From NCBI RefSeq assembly GCF_000422305.1, contig NZ_AULN01000019.1, positions 1 through 64,000 of the forward strand: a stretch of 64,000 nt of DNA, in the 5' to 3' direction. A model generated the notes under the pieces. The model did no database searches, was not told the DNA's origin, and was given only the letters and a program-made list of their open reading frames with translations. Every line of letters begins with the position of its first letter. The stretch's first letter is position 1. This document shows positions 14,681-22,940 of this stretch, in pieces. Source of the stretch: Luteimonas mephitis DSM 12574 (GTDB lineage Bacteria > Pseudomonadota > Gammaproteobacteria > Xanthomonadales > Xanthomonadaceae). The position numbers and the translations under genes were made by a program.

Positions 14681-16344
14681 TGGCCGTTGCTGAAAACGTC
14701 CGGCCGCTTGCCGGCAGTCGCACGGCCTGGCTGCGCTGGCGCCCCGAAGTCTCGACCGAACTGCTGGCGCTGCTCGCCAGCGTGTTCTTCGCCGTCGCCT
14801 GCAACTATGAGCTGTGGCACACACTCGTCGCCGACGTCCAGGCCCACGCCAGGCTGCTGGTGGCGGTGTTCGTCTTCGTCGTCGCGCTGCAGGCATTCCT
14901 GCTCGGACTGGTGCTGACGCGCTGGACCGCGAAGCCGCTGTTGACCCTGCTGTTCCTGGCCACGGCCTTCGCTGCCTATTACATGACGACGTACAAGGTG
15001 TACCTGGACCCGGACATGATCCGCAACGTGCTGGAGACCGATCCGCACGAAGCAAGCGAATTGCTGGTGTCAGGCTTGCTGCTGCCACTGCTGGCGCTGG
15101 CCGTGCTGCCAATCGCGGCCCTGTGGCGACTGCGGTTGCGAAGCCGCACATGGCTGCGCGCAGCTTGGATCCGGCTGGCGTTCCTCGCCGGCATGCTGGT
15201 GCTCGCCGCGGGCGGCGCGCTGTTCGCGTTCCAGGACCTGTCGGCACTGGCCCGCAACCATCGCGAAGTGCGCTACCTGGTCACGCCCACCAACTACGTG
15301 GTCTCGCTGTCCAAGGTGCTGCTCGCCACGCCGCCGGGGCCGGCGAAGCCGCTGCTGCCGATCGGCGAGGACGCGCACGAAGTGGCTCGCCCCCACGGCG
15401 GGCGTCCGCGCCTGGTGGTGTTCGTGCTCGGGGAAACCGTGCGCGCCCAGAACTGGGGACTGGACGGCTACCTGCGCCAGACCACGCCGCAACTGGCGGC
15501 CATGGACGACGTCGTCAACTTCCCCGACGTCGAATCCTGCGGTACGAGCACCCAGGTCTCGGTGCCGTGCCTGTTTTCGCCCTACGGCCGCCACGCCTAC
15601 GACCAGGCGCGGATCCGCAGCCATCAATCGCTGCTGCACGTGTTGCTGCGCGCCGGGGTGCAGGTGCTGTGGCGCGACAACCAGTCGGGATGCAAGCGCG
15701 TCTGCGACGGGCTGGCGTTCGAATCGATGGCCCGCGCGACCGATCCCGCGCTATGCGACCCGAAGCGCTGCTTCGATGAAATCCTGCTGTCCGGCCTGCA
15801 GGCGCGGATCAAGCCCGACGGTCGCGACCGCATCGTCGTCCTGCACCAGCTCGGCAACCACGGGCCGGCGTACTACCAGCGCTATCCACCCGCGTTCCGC
15901 CGCTTCACGCCGACCTGCGACACCGAGCAGCTCGGAAACTGCAGCCGCCAGCAGATCGTCAACAGCTACGACAACGCGGTGCTGTACACCGACCATTTCC
16001 TCGCCCGCGCGATCGACCTGCTGCGCAACGAACCCGGTTACGACAGCGCGCTGGTGTACGTGTCCGACCACGGCGAGTCGCTGGGCGAGAATGGCCTGTT
16101 CCTGCACGGCGTGCCCCGCGCGATCGCACCCACCCAGCAGACCCGCGTGCCGATGGTGATGTGGTTCTCGCCGGGCTTTGCGCAGCAGCAGCGGCTCGAC
16201 CTTGCCTGCCTGCGACAGGTCGCCGGGGAGCCCGCCAGCCACGACAACCTGTTCCCCACCATCCTGGGCATGTTCCAGGTCCAGACCGGCATCTACGAGC
16301 CGAAACTCGACCTGCTGCGCGGCTGCGAGCACACACGACCATGA
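14680..16344 (+). CDS. eptA: Phosphoethanolamine transferase EptA (lipid A modification)
   Basis: 554 residues, inner membrane with a periplasmic catalytic domain. Five membrane helices are spread over about 27-185, then a sulfatase-fold domain. Metal and nucleophile residues are visible: E252 in LGETVRAQNWG, T289 in SCGTSTQVSVPCLFS (the phosphorylated threonine in MCR/EptA) and D-H in VYVSDHGESLGENGLFLHG. It transfers phosphoethanolamine to lipid A phosphates and lowers surface charge, giving polymyxin resistance in relatives. Start ATG at 14680 overlaps the PAP2 stop; its own stop overlaps the next gene (ATGA). Probably controlled by the adjacent two-component pair. Confidence 0.93.
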   Translation: MAVAENVRPLAGSRTAWLRWRPEVSTELLALLASVFFAVACNYELWHTLVADVQAHARLLVAVFVFVVALQAFLLGLVLTRWTAKPLLTLLFLATAFAAYYMTTYKVYLDPDMIRNVLETDPHEASELLVSGLLLPLLALAVLPIAALWRLRLRSRTWLRAAWIRLAFLAGMLVLAAGGALFAFQDLSALARNHREVRYLVTPTNYVVSLSKVLLATPPGPAKPLLPIGEDAHEVARPHGGRPRLVVFVLGETVRAQNWGLDGYLRQTTPQLAAMDDVVNFPDVESCGTSTQVSVPCLFSPYGRHAYDQARIRSHQSLLHVLLRAGVQVLWRDNQSGCKRVCDGLAFESMARATDPALCDPKRCFDEILLSGLQARIKPDGRDRIVVLHQLGNHGPAYYQRYPPAFRRFTPTCDTEQLGNCSRQQIVNSYDNAVLYTDHFLARAIDLLRNEPGYDSALVYVSDHGESLGENGLFLHGVPRAIAPTQQTRVPMVMWFSPGFAQQQRLDLACLRQVAGEPASHDNLFPTILGMFQVQTGIYEPKLDLLRGCEHTRP

Positions 16345-17090
16345 ACAAGGACGCATTGGCGAAGGTTCCCGAGGTCACCATCGGCTTCTGGATCATCAAG
16401 GTGCTGGTCACAACGCTGGGCGAAACCGGTGGCGACGCGGTCACGATGTCGATGCAGCTGGGCTACGCGGCCGGCAGCGTGATTTTCCTGCTCCTGTTCG
16501 TCGCCACCGTCGCGGCACAGGTCGGTGCCCGTCGGTTCCATCCATACCTGTACTGGGCGGCGATCATTGCATCCACCACGGTCGGCACCACGCTCGCCGA
16601 CCTGGTCGACCGCTCGCTCGGCATCGGCTACGCCGGTGGAAGCACGCTGCTTGCACTCGCACTGCTGGCGTCGCTTGCGCTGTGGAAGCGCAGCACGGGT
16701 TCGGTCGACATGGGCAGCGTGGATTCACGCAAGGCCGAGTCGTTCTACTGGGTGACGATCCTGTTCTCGCAGACCCTCGGCACCGCGCTGGGGGACTGGA
16801 CAGCGGACACCGCCGGACTCGGCTATGCCGGCAGCGCGATGGTCTTCGGCTCGCTGTTGCTGCTGGTCGCGCTGGCGTACTTCCGGACCGGCATCTCGCG
16901 CACCGTGCTGTTCTGGGCCGCGTTCGTCCTCACCCGCCCGCTGGGCGCAGTGGTCGGTGACTTCCTCGACAAACCGCTGCAGCAAGGCGGCCTGGACGTG
17001 AGCCGCTATGCCGCGAGCGCGGCGCTGCTCGGACTGGTGGCGATGCTGGTATTGGCGCTCCCGCATCGGGCGGCGCAGCGCGCGCACTGA
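16341..17090 (+). CDS. COG4705 membrane protein
   Basis: 249 residues with about eight membrane helices arranged as repeated two-helix units. TLGETGGD, TVGTTLADLVD, TLGTALGDWTAD and PLGAVVGDFLDKP are four versions of one TxGxxxGD motif, each preceding a loop and helix. This internal repeat is typical of COG4705 proteins, whose function is unknown; metal or ion transport has been suggested in some descriptions. Overlaps eptA by four bases, so it belongs to the PAP2-eptA operon. Confidence 0.85.
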   Translation: MNKDALAKVPEVTIGFWIIKVLVTTLGETGGDAVTMSMQLGYAAGSVIFLLLFVATVAAQVGARRFHPYLYWAAIIASTTVGTTLADLVDRSLGIGYAGGSTLLALALLASLALWKRSTGSVDMGSVDSRKAESFYWVTILFSQTLGTALGDWTADTAGLGYAGSAMVFGSLLLLVALAYFRTGISRTVLFWAAFVLTRPLGAVVGDFLDKPLQQGGLDVSRYAASAALLGLVAMLVLALPHRAAQRAH

Positions 17091-17103
17091 AGGCCGGGCA
17101 TGC

Positions 17104-17139
17104 CGGTGTCCGTGGCGTCGCGTTAACGCCACGGCACCG
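17104..17139 (+). terminator. Hairpin after the eptA operon
   Basis: Stem CCGTGGCGT / ACGCCACGG with a seven-base loop, extended by GGTG / CACC beyond a one-base bulge. No T run follows, so it may be an RNA-stabilising or rho-assisted end rather than a classic terminator. Confidence 0.5.
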
Positions 17140-17188
17140 AGAATCCCGGCCACGCCGCGCACGGCAGCGGGTTTCACCGGAGGCCACG

Positions 17189-17623
17189 ATGAGCCAAACC
17201 ACGAGCTGGTTCCACTGGGCCCTGCTGTCGGCTTGCTTCGCCGCGCTCACCGCGATCTTCGCCAAGCTTGGCCTGCAGCGCGTGGACCCCGACTTCGCCA
17301 CGCTGATCCGCACGGTGGTGATCGTGTTCGTGCTGACCGCGTTCGTCGCCATGACCGGGAAGATGTCCAACCCGCTGGTCCTGCCGCCTTCCACGCTGTG
17401 GTTCCTGGTGCTGTCCGCACTGGCCACCGGCGCATCCTGGGTGTGCTACTTCCGCGCGCTGCAGTTGGGCAATGCGTCGCAGGTTGCGCCGGTGGACAAG
17501 CTCAGCGTGGTGCTGGTGGCGGTGTTCGCGTTCGCTTTCCTGCACGAGCGGCCCAGCCCGCGCGAATGGCTCGGGATCGCACTGGTCGGCGCGGGCGTCC
17601 TGGTGCTGGGCTTCCGGCGCTGA
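17189..17623 (+). CDS. Single-domain EamA/DMT-superfamily transporter
   Basis: 144 residues with five membrane helices, one EamA repeat. GASWVCYFRALQLGNASQVAPVDKLSVV is the typical EamA core, and FLHERPSPREWLGIALVGAGVLVLG closes the domain. Full transporters have two repeats, so this protein should act as a homo- or heterodimer, as in SMR-like members. ATG at 17189, about 98 bp after the COG4705 gene. Substrate unknown. Confidence 0.83.
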   Translation: MSQTTSWFHWALLSACFAALTAIFAKLGLQRVDPDFATLIRTVVIVFVLTAFVAMTGKMSNPLVLPPSTLWFLVLSALATGASWVCYFRALQLGNASQVAPVDKLSVVLVAVFAFAFLHERPSPREWLGIALVGAGVLVLGFRR

Positions 17624-17707
17624 AACGCGCTGCCGGGCGCCGAAGCTTGCGACCCGGGCGGCCACCCACTAGCCTGCAGCCTTCCTGCCACGGCTCCGGG
17701 GAATTCC

Positions 17708-19675
17708 GTGACCTATCGACACCTCCTGCTCGCCCTGTCCATCGCCGGCGTACTGACGCTTTCGGCCTGCAAGCGCGAACCCTCGCCCGACGCCGCGATC
17801 CCGAAGGACGAGACCGCCGACCAGTTCATCGAGCGCGTCAACCACGAACTCAAGGCGATGTACCCGGAGATCACGGCGGCGCAGTGGATCTCCAACACCT
17901 ACATCACCGACGACAGCAAGCTGATCGCCGCCAAGTCCAACGAACGCTTCCTGACCCAGCTCAACAGCTGGCTCGAACAGGCCAAGCGCTTCGAGGGCAA
18001 GGACATGTCGCCGCAGACCGCGCGCGCGATCAACCTGCTCAAGCTGGGCACCTCGATGCCGCCGCCGCAGGACCCGGAAAAGCTGGCCGAACTGACCCGC
18101 ATCGCCACCGACATGGAGGGCATGTACGGCGCCGGCACCTACTGCAAGGGCGAAGGCGACGCCCAGGACTGCCGCCAGCTTGGCGAACTCGAGGACGTGC
18201 TGCGCAACGACCGCGACTACGACGACCAGCTCGACGCCTGGCGCGGCTGGCATTCGATCGCCAAGCCGATGCGCGGCGAGTACGAGCGCTTCGTCGAACT
18301 GGTCAACGAGGGCGCTCGCGACATGGGCTACGCTGACGCCGGCGAACTGTGGCGCTCGGGCTACGACATGCCGCCGACCCAGATCGGCCCGGAAACCGAT
18401 CGCCTGTGGAGCCAGGTCAAGCCGCTGTACGACCAGCTGCACTGCTACGCGCGCACCCGGCTGGAATCGAAGTATCCGGGCGAAGGCTCGGTCGACGGCC
18501 TGCTGCCCGCGCACCTGATGGGCAACATGTGGCAGCAGGACTGGAGCAACCTGTGGGACCTGCTGGAACCGTATCCGGATGCCGGCAGCCTCGACATCAG
18601 CGGTGCGCTGAAGAAGCAGTACGAAGCCGGCCTCAACGAGTTGCTGGTCAAGCAGAACGTGATGCTCGATACCGACGGCCGCGCCGAGGTCGTGCACGCG
18701 GCGCAGCTCGAGATGGCGAAAAAGATGACCGAGCGCGCGCAGGACTTCTACGTCTCGCTGGGCATGCCCAAGCTGCCGGCGAGCTACTGGGACAACTCGC
18801 AGTTCATCAAGCCGCGCGACCGCGACGTGGTCTGCCACGCCAGCGCCTGGGACATGAACATGACCGGCGACGTGCGCACCAAGATGTGCATCAAGCCAAA
18901 CGAGGAAGACTTCACCACGATCTACCACGAGCTCGGCCACCTGTACTACGACCTGGCCTACAACAAGCAGCCGCCGCTGTTCCAGGCCGGCGCCAACGAC
19001 GGCTTCCACGAGGCGATCGGCGACACCATCGTGCTGGCGATGACGCCGGAATACCTGCACTCGATCGGCCTGGTCGGCGAGCAGCAGCAGGGCCACGACG
19101 CGCTGATCAACTCGCAGATGCGCATGGCGCTGGCGAAGGTGGCGTTCCTGCCGTTCGGGCTGATGATCGACCGCTGGCGCTGGGGCGTGTTCGACGGCTC
19201 GATCAAGCCCACCGAATACAACAAGGCCTGGTGGCAGCTCAAGGCCAAGTACCAGGGCGTGGCGCCGGTGGAAGCGCGCGGCGAGGAATACTTCGACCCG
19301 GGCGCGAAGTACCACGTGCCGGGCAACACCCCGTACACGCGCTACTTCCTTTCGCACATCCTGCAGTTCCAGTTCTACAAGTCGCTGTGCGACGCGGCCG
19401 GCTACAAGGGCCCGCTGTACGAATGCAGCTTCTACGGCAACAAGGTCGCCGGGCAGAAGTTCTGGTCGATGCTGGACAAGGGCTCCAGCCAGCCGTGGCA
19501 GAAGACGATGAAGGAGTTGACCGGCAGCGAGCAGATTGACGGCTCGGCCGTGCTCGAGTACTTCAGCCCGCTGCAGGAGTGGCTGAAGCAGCAGAACGAA
19601 GGCCAGTCCTGCGGCTGGCAGGTACCGGCGCCGCAGGCCGCCGCCGCCGAAGGCAAGCCGGGCACCGCCTCCTGA
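17708..19675 (+). CDS. M2-family (ACE-like) zinc metallopeptidase, lipoprotein
   Basis: 655 residues, GTG start. A lipoprotein signal ([18 protein letters not shown], cysteine at about 21) puts it on the outer face of a membrane. The zinc site is H407-E408-L-G-H411 ([15 protein letters not shown]), with the downstream [11 protein letters not shown] glutamate as third ligand, the gluzincin arrangement of angiotensin-converting-enzyme homologues. [25 protein letters not shown] is a conserved M2 C-terminal region. Bacterial members are peptidyl-dipeptidases, probably for peptide use or turnover. Monocistronic, with its own terminator. Confidence 0.93.
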   Translation: MTYRHLLLALSIAGVLTLSACKREPSPDAAIPKDETADQFIERVNHELKAMYPEITAAQWISNTYITDDSKLIAAKSNERFLTQLNSWLEQAKRFEGKDMSPQTARAINLLKLGTSMPPPQDPEKLAELTRIATDMEGMYGAGTYCKGEGDAQDCRQLGELEDVLRNDRDYDDQLDAWRGWHSIAKPMRGEYERFVELVNEGARDMGYADAGELWRSGYDMPPTQIGPETDRLWSQVKPLYDQLHCYARTRLESKYPGEGSVDGLLPAHLMGNMWQQDWSNLWDLLEPYPDAGSLDISGALKKQYEAGLNELLVKQNVMLDTDGRAEVVHAAQLEMAKKMTERAQDFYVSLGMPKLPASYWDNSQFIKPRDRDVVCHASAWDMNMTGDVRTKMCIKPNEEDFTTIYHELGHLYYDLAYNKQPPLFQAGANDGFHEAIGDTIVLAMTPEYLHSIGLVGEQQQGHDALINSQMRMALAKVAFLPFGLMIDRWRWGVFDGSIKPTEYNKAWWQLKAKYQGVAPVEARGEEYFDPGAKYHVPGNTPYTRYFLSHILQFQFYKSLCDAAGYKGPLYECSFYGNKVAGQKFWSMLDKGSSQPWQKTMKELTGSEQIDGSAVLEYFSPLQEWLKQQNEGQSCGWQVPAPQAAAAEGKPGTAS

Positions 19676-19743
19676 CGGGAGCGCGCCGACTCCCCATCGG
19701 CGCCCCGGCGCCAGGCGAGGAGCCACGCGCCCGATACGCCCAG

Positions 19744-19776
19744 GCCCTTCCCCCTCGTGCGGGGGGAAGGGCTTTT
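19744..19776 (+). terminator. Rho-independent terminator after the M2 peptidase gene
   Basis: GCCCTTCCCCC / GGGGGGAAGGGC stem around TCGTGC, followed by TTTT, 68 bp after the stop codon. Confidence 0.85.
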
Positions 19777-20015
19777 CGTATGTGCGGTCCGCGTATTCGC
19801 AGTTCCAATGCGCGCGCCGGTCCAAGCCGGCGCGCGCGCATACTCGCGATATTGCACGCGAGCCGAACTGTCCTGCGCGCCACCGCCGGGCATCCCGACG
19901 GCCGCCTGCCCGCGCGCAGCACGCCTGCGGCGGCCACCCGTCCCCGGGAGCGAGGCAGCCCACGCGGGAACCTTTCCCGCACTGCTGCATCCGATCGGTG
20001 ACACGAGGAGTTGCC
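19777..20015. other. Intergenic with a strong GC hairpin
   Basis: Upstream of the ECF sigma gene. TGCGCGCGCCGG / CCGGCGCGCGCGCA at 19809-19840 forms a stem with a six-base loop and is part of a wider imperfect inverted repeat (CGTATTCGC ... CATACTCGCG). No gene seen. A promoter for the sigma gene should lie here. Confidence 0.5.
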
Positions 20016-20741
20016 ATGCATCGCCTGCCCGCCACTGCCGAATCCGTCGCCTGGGCCACGTTGCCCGACGCGGAGCTGGTCGCGTTTGCCCAGCAGGGCC
20101 GGCGCGAGGCCTTTCGCCACCTCATGCAGCGCTGCAACCAGCGCCTGTTCCGCGTGGCCCGTGCCGTCGTCCGCGACGATGCCGAGGCCGAGGACGTGGT
20201 GCAGGAGGCCTATACGCACGCGTTCGCGAAGCTCTCGACGTTCCGTGGCGAGGCGTCGCTGTCGACCTGGCTGACGCGCATCGTGCTCAACGAAGCAAAC
20301 GGCCGCCTGCGCCAGCGCCGTCCCAGCGTCGACATCGCCACGTTCGAGGCCACGCCGCAGGAGGACACGCGCGTGATCGCATTTCCCTCGCGCTTCGGCA
20401 GCGAAGACCCCGCGGCAGCCGCGGCGCGGACGCAGATCCGCGGGCTGATCGAACGTGCCATCGACGAACTGCCGGAGGCGTTCCGCATCGTTTTCATCAT
20501 GCGCGAGGTCGAGGGCTGTTCGGTCGAGGAAACCGCGACCACGCTCGATATCCGCCCGGAAACCGTCAAGACCCGCCTGTATCGCGCGCGCCGGCTGCTG
20601 CGAAGCGCGCTGCACGATTCGCTGGAGGCCACGCTGGGCGAAGCATTTCCGTTCCTCGGCCCGCGCTGCGCACGCATGACCGAGGCGGTGCTGGCGCGGG
20701 TCGACCGCATGCCGCCCGCCATGCCGCAAGACAAGCCGTAG
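20016..20741 (+). CDS. ECF-type RNA polymerase sigma factor
   Basis: 241 residues. Sigma-70 region 2 (about 30-98: AFRHLMQRCNQRLFRVARAVV, AEDVVQEAYTHAFAKL, STWLTRIVLNEANGRLR) and region 4 (about 150-205: LPEAFRIVFIMREVEGCSVEETA, RPETVKTRLYRARRLLR). Good ribosome site GAGGAG six bases before the ATG at 20016. No anti-sigma factor is recognisable next door; the following gene is a small membrane protein without a zinc-binding anti-sigma motif. The stop codon TAG is part of a palindromic repeat (20738-20813). Confidence 0.92.
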   Translation: MHRLPATAESVAWATLPDAELVAFAQQGRREAFRHLMQRCNQRLFRVARAVVRDDAEAEDVVQEAYTHAFAKLSTFRGEASLSTWLTRIVLNEANGRLRQRRPSVDIATFEATPQEDTRVIAFPSRFGSEDPAAAAARTQIRGLIERAIDELPEAFRIVFIMREVEGCSVEETATTLDIRPETVKTRLYRARRLLRSALHDSLEATLGEAFPFLGPRCARMTEAVLARVDRMPPAMPQDKP

Positions 20742-20813
20742 GAGCGGCCCATGGCCGCGGGATCCTGCTTTCCAGGCAGATCAACAAAGCTCGCGGCCAT
20801 GGACCGCTCCTGC
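20738..20813. repeat. Palindromic repeat at the 3' end of the sigma gene
   Basis: GTAGGAGCGGCCCATGGCCGCGG and the inverted CTCGCGGCCATGGACCGCTCCTGC enclose about 30 bp. The TAG in the first arm is the sigma gene stop codon. Confidence 0.85.
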
Positions 20814-20851
20814 GGGGCACCACGCATCCAACCGACCAAAAGGGACCGCAC

Positions 20852-21196
20852 ATGATCATCTATGCACTCGCAGTTTTCGCCGTCGCCGCGCTCGGCGGCC
20901 TCGTGCTGGCTTCCAGCGTGCTGCGCGGCAAGCTCGCGCCGTGGGCGATTTCCATCCTCCATGCCCTGCTCGGCGCCACCGGCCTGGTGCTGCTGATCGT
21001 CACCGTGCTGCAGGGCCAGGGCGCCGGTCGCGTCACCGCCGCGCTGGGGATCCTGGTGCTCGCCGCGCTCGGCGGCTTCTACCTGGCCTCGCTGCACCTG
21101 CGCAAGCAGGTCGCGCCGAAGGCAGTGGTGTTCGTGCACGCGGGCGTGGCGGTGGTCGGCTTCCTGACCCTGCTCAGCGCCGCGCTGGCGATCTAG
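20852..21196 (+). CDS. Small four-helix membrane protein, unknown function
   Basis: 114 residues, almost entirely hydrophobic, four predicted helices (1-22, 30-52, 60-82, 92-113). Two halves look related: ALGGLVLASSVLRGKLAPWAI and ALGGFYLASLHLRKQVAPKAV, so it arose by duplication of a two-helix unit. 110 bp after the sigma gene, with the palindrome between; possible membrane partner of that sigma factor, but no evidence beyond position. Confidence 0.75.
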   Translation: MIIYALAVFAVAALGGLVLASSVLRGKLAPWAISILHALLGATGLVLLIVTVLQGQGAGRVTAALGILVLAALGGFYLASLHLRKQVAPKAVVFVHAGVAVVGFLTLLSAALAI

Positions 21197-21223
21197 CCGG
21201 AACGGCTGGCATCCGAGCGCGCG

Positions 21224-21646
21224 ATGAACACCGCCCGCCATCCCCTGCACCCGGCGCTGGTGCATTTCCCATTGGCCTGCTGGTCGCTGGCGACCATCGC
21301 CGACCTCGCCAGCCTCTGGCTCGGCCAGTCGGCGTGGTGGCTGGCCGGCGTGCTGCTGGCGATCGGCACGGTCACCGCGCTGGCGGCTATGGCGGCAGGG
21401 CTGTACGAGTTCGCGCGCATCGGGGAAGACCACCCGGGGCTCGCCGATGCCCGCCGGCACATGCTGCTGGCGATGGCCGCCTGGATGCTCTACGCCGCCA
21501 GCCTGGTGCTGCGGCTGCAGGGCACCACCCTGGTCGCCCCGGCGTGGCCGGCGCTGGCGACCAGCGTCGCGGGCTTCCTGTGCCTCGGCGCGACCGGGTG
21601 GCTGGGTGGCAGGCTGGTTTACCTGCATAGGATCGGCGGGGCCTAG
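21224..21646 (+). CDS. DUF2231 family membrane protein
   Basis: 140 residues with four membrane helices. The N-terminal HPLHPALVHFPLACW is the DUF2231 signature, with histidines that might bind haem or metal, and GWLGGRLVY is the conserved C-terminal element. Function unknown; often found near cytochrome or oxidoreductase genes, consistent with the Rieske oxygenase gene 29 bp downstream on the same strand. Confidence 0.85.
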   Translation: MNTARHPLHPALVHFPLACWSLATIADLASLWLGQSAWWLAGVLLAIGTVTALAAMAAGLYEFARIGEDHPGLADARRHMLLAMAAWMLYAASLVLRLQGTTLVAPAWPALATSVAGFLCLGATGWLGGRLVYLHRIGGA

Positions 21647-21675
21647 ATTTCCCCGCGCCGCGGCATACTTCCGCC

Positions 21676-22755
21676 ATGGATGCCGCCCCTTCCGATCCCG
21701 ATCTCGCCACCCAGCCGCCCGGCCGCGCCACCGCCCTGCCCGCGCGGTTCTACTGCGAACCGGCGATGGCGGCGCTCGACCGCCGCGCCGTGTTCGACCG
21801 CGGCTGGCAACTGGTCGCGCATGTCAGCCAGCTTCGCGATACCGGCGACCACGTCGTCGCCGACCTGTCCGGCCTGCCGGTGATTGCCGTGCGCGGTGCG
21901 GACGGCGAAATCCGCGTACTGCACAACGTCTGCCGCCACCGCGCCGGGCCGATCGCGCAGTGCGACGGGCTGGCGGCGAAATCGCTGCGCTGCCGCTACC
22001 ACGGCTGGACCTACGCGCTCGACGGGGCGCTGAAATCGGCGCCGGAGATGGGCGGCGCCGAAGACTTCGATGTCGCCTCGATCCGGCTGCCGCAATTGCG
22101 CTCGCATGTCTGGCAGGGGCTGGTATTCGCCTGCAGCGGCGACCATCCGCCGCCGTTCGACGCACTGGTCGCAGGCATCGACGCGCGGCTCGGCACCGGC
22201 CGCGACCTGGCCGGATACGGCCACCACCAGCGCGTCGGCTACGACATCGCCTGCAACTGGAAGGCCTACGTCGACAACTACCTCGAGGGCTACCACCTGC
22301 CGCACGTGCATCCGGCGCTCAACCGGATCCTCGACTACCGCAGCTACGTGACCGAGCTGTCCGGCCTGCATTCGCTGCAGTGGAGCCCGCTGGAAAGCGA
22401 CGGCAGCCTGTACGGCAATGGCGACGCGCTGTACTACTGGCTGTGGCCGAACACCATGCTCAACATCCTGCCGGGCCGGCTGCAGACCAATCGCGTGGTG
22501 CCGCTGGGCGTCGACCGCTGCCGGGTCGAATTCGATTTCTACTATCCGCTGGACGATTCGGGAGAGGCGCGCGCGCGGCGCGATGCGGACCGCGAATTCA
22601 GCGACGACGTGCAGCACGAGGACATCGCCATCTGCGAGGACGTGCAGCGCGGGCTGGCTTCGGGCTCGTACGTTGCCGGGCGCCTCAACCCGCTGCGCGA
22701 ATCCGGTGTGCACCACTTCCACGAACTGCTGCGCCACGCGTATCGCGAGGCGTAG
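21676..22755 (+). CDS. Rieske [2Fe-2S] ring-hydroxylating oxygenase, alpha-subunit type
   Basis: 359 residues. Rieske cluster ligands C86-R-H88 and C106-x2-H109 (NVCRHRAGP, RCRYHGW). The C-terminal catalytic domain has the mononuclear iron site VDNYLEGYHLPHVHP. This is the pattern of terminal oxygenases acting on aromatic or quaternary-amine substrates (the CntA/choline and carnitine monooxygenase type is a possibility). No reductase or beta subunit is adjacent. The stop TAG is the start of an inverted repeat (22753-22776). Confidence 0.9.
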   Translation: MDAAPSDPDLATQPPGRATALPARFYCEPAMAALDRRAVFDRGWQLVAHVSQLRDTGDHVVADLSGLPVIAVRGADGEIRVLHNVCRHRAGPIAQCDGLAAKSLRCRYHGWTYALDGALKSAPEMGGAEDFDVASIRLPQLRSHVWQGLVFACSGDHPPPFDALVAGIDARLGTGRDLAGYGHHQRVGYDIACNWKAYVDNYLEGYHLPHVHPALNRILDYRSYVTELSGLHSLQWSPLESDGSLYGNGDALYYWLWPNTMLNILPGRLQTNRVVPLGVDRCRVEFDFYYPLDDSGEARARRDADREFSDDVQHEDIAICEDVQRGLASGSYVAGRLNPLRESGVHHFHELLRHAYREA

Positions 22756-22857
22756 GTCGGGGCTACGCCCCCGACGGGTTTTGATCTTCGGCTCCCTTGC
22801 ATGAAGCGAGATCGGGCGGGCAACGCGAAACGTCGTCGGGGGCGTAGCCCCGACCTA
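22753..22857. repeat. Inverted repeat downstream of the Rieske gene
   Basis: A 24-bp perfect inverted pair, starting TAGGTCGGGGCTACGCCCCC at 22753 and ending at 22857, separated by 57 bp. The first three bases are the stop codon of the oxygenase gene. A different repeat sequence from the GTAGGAGC family. Confidence 0.85.
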
Positions 22858-22876
22858 CGGTGCACCTGGCGTCCGC

Positions 22877-22940
22877 GCAGGAGCGCCCCATGGGCGCGAT
22901 GCCCTGCGGGAAAACCATCGCGCCCATGGGGCGCTCCTAC
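22877..22940. repeat. Palindromic repeat at the 3' end of the exporter gene
   Basis: GCAGGAGCGCCCCATGGGCG ... CGCCCATGGGGCGCTCCTAC. On the - strand the GTAG at the end supplies the TAG stop of the MFS gene. Confidence 0.88.

Noticed and set aside
17669..20137. 822-codon open frame on the - strand
   Set aside because: Antisense to the M2 peptidase gene, which has its full zinc site and lipoprotein signal.
20738..20813. Transposon or insertion sequence at the palindromes
   Set aside because: The elements are only 60-90 bp with no transposase in the window; they fit REP- or MITE-like repeats instead.
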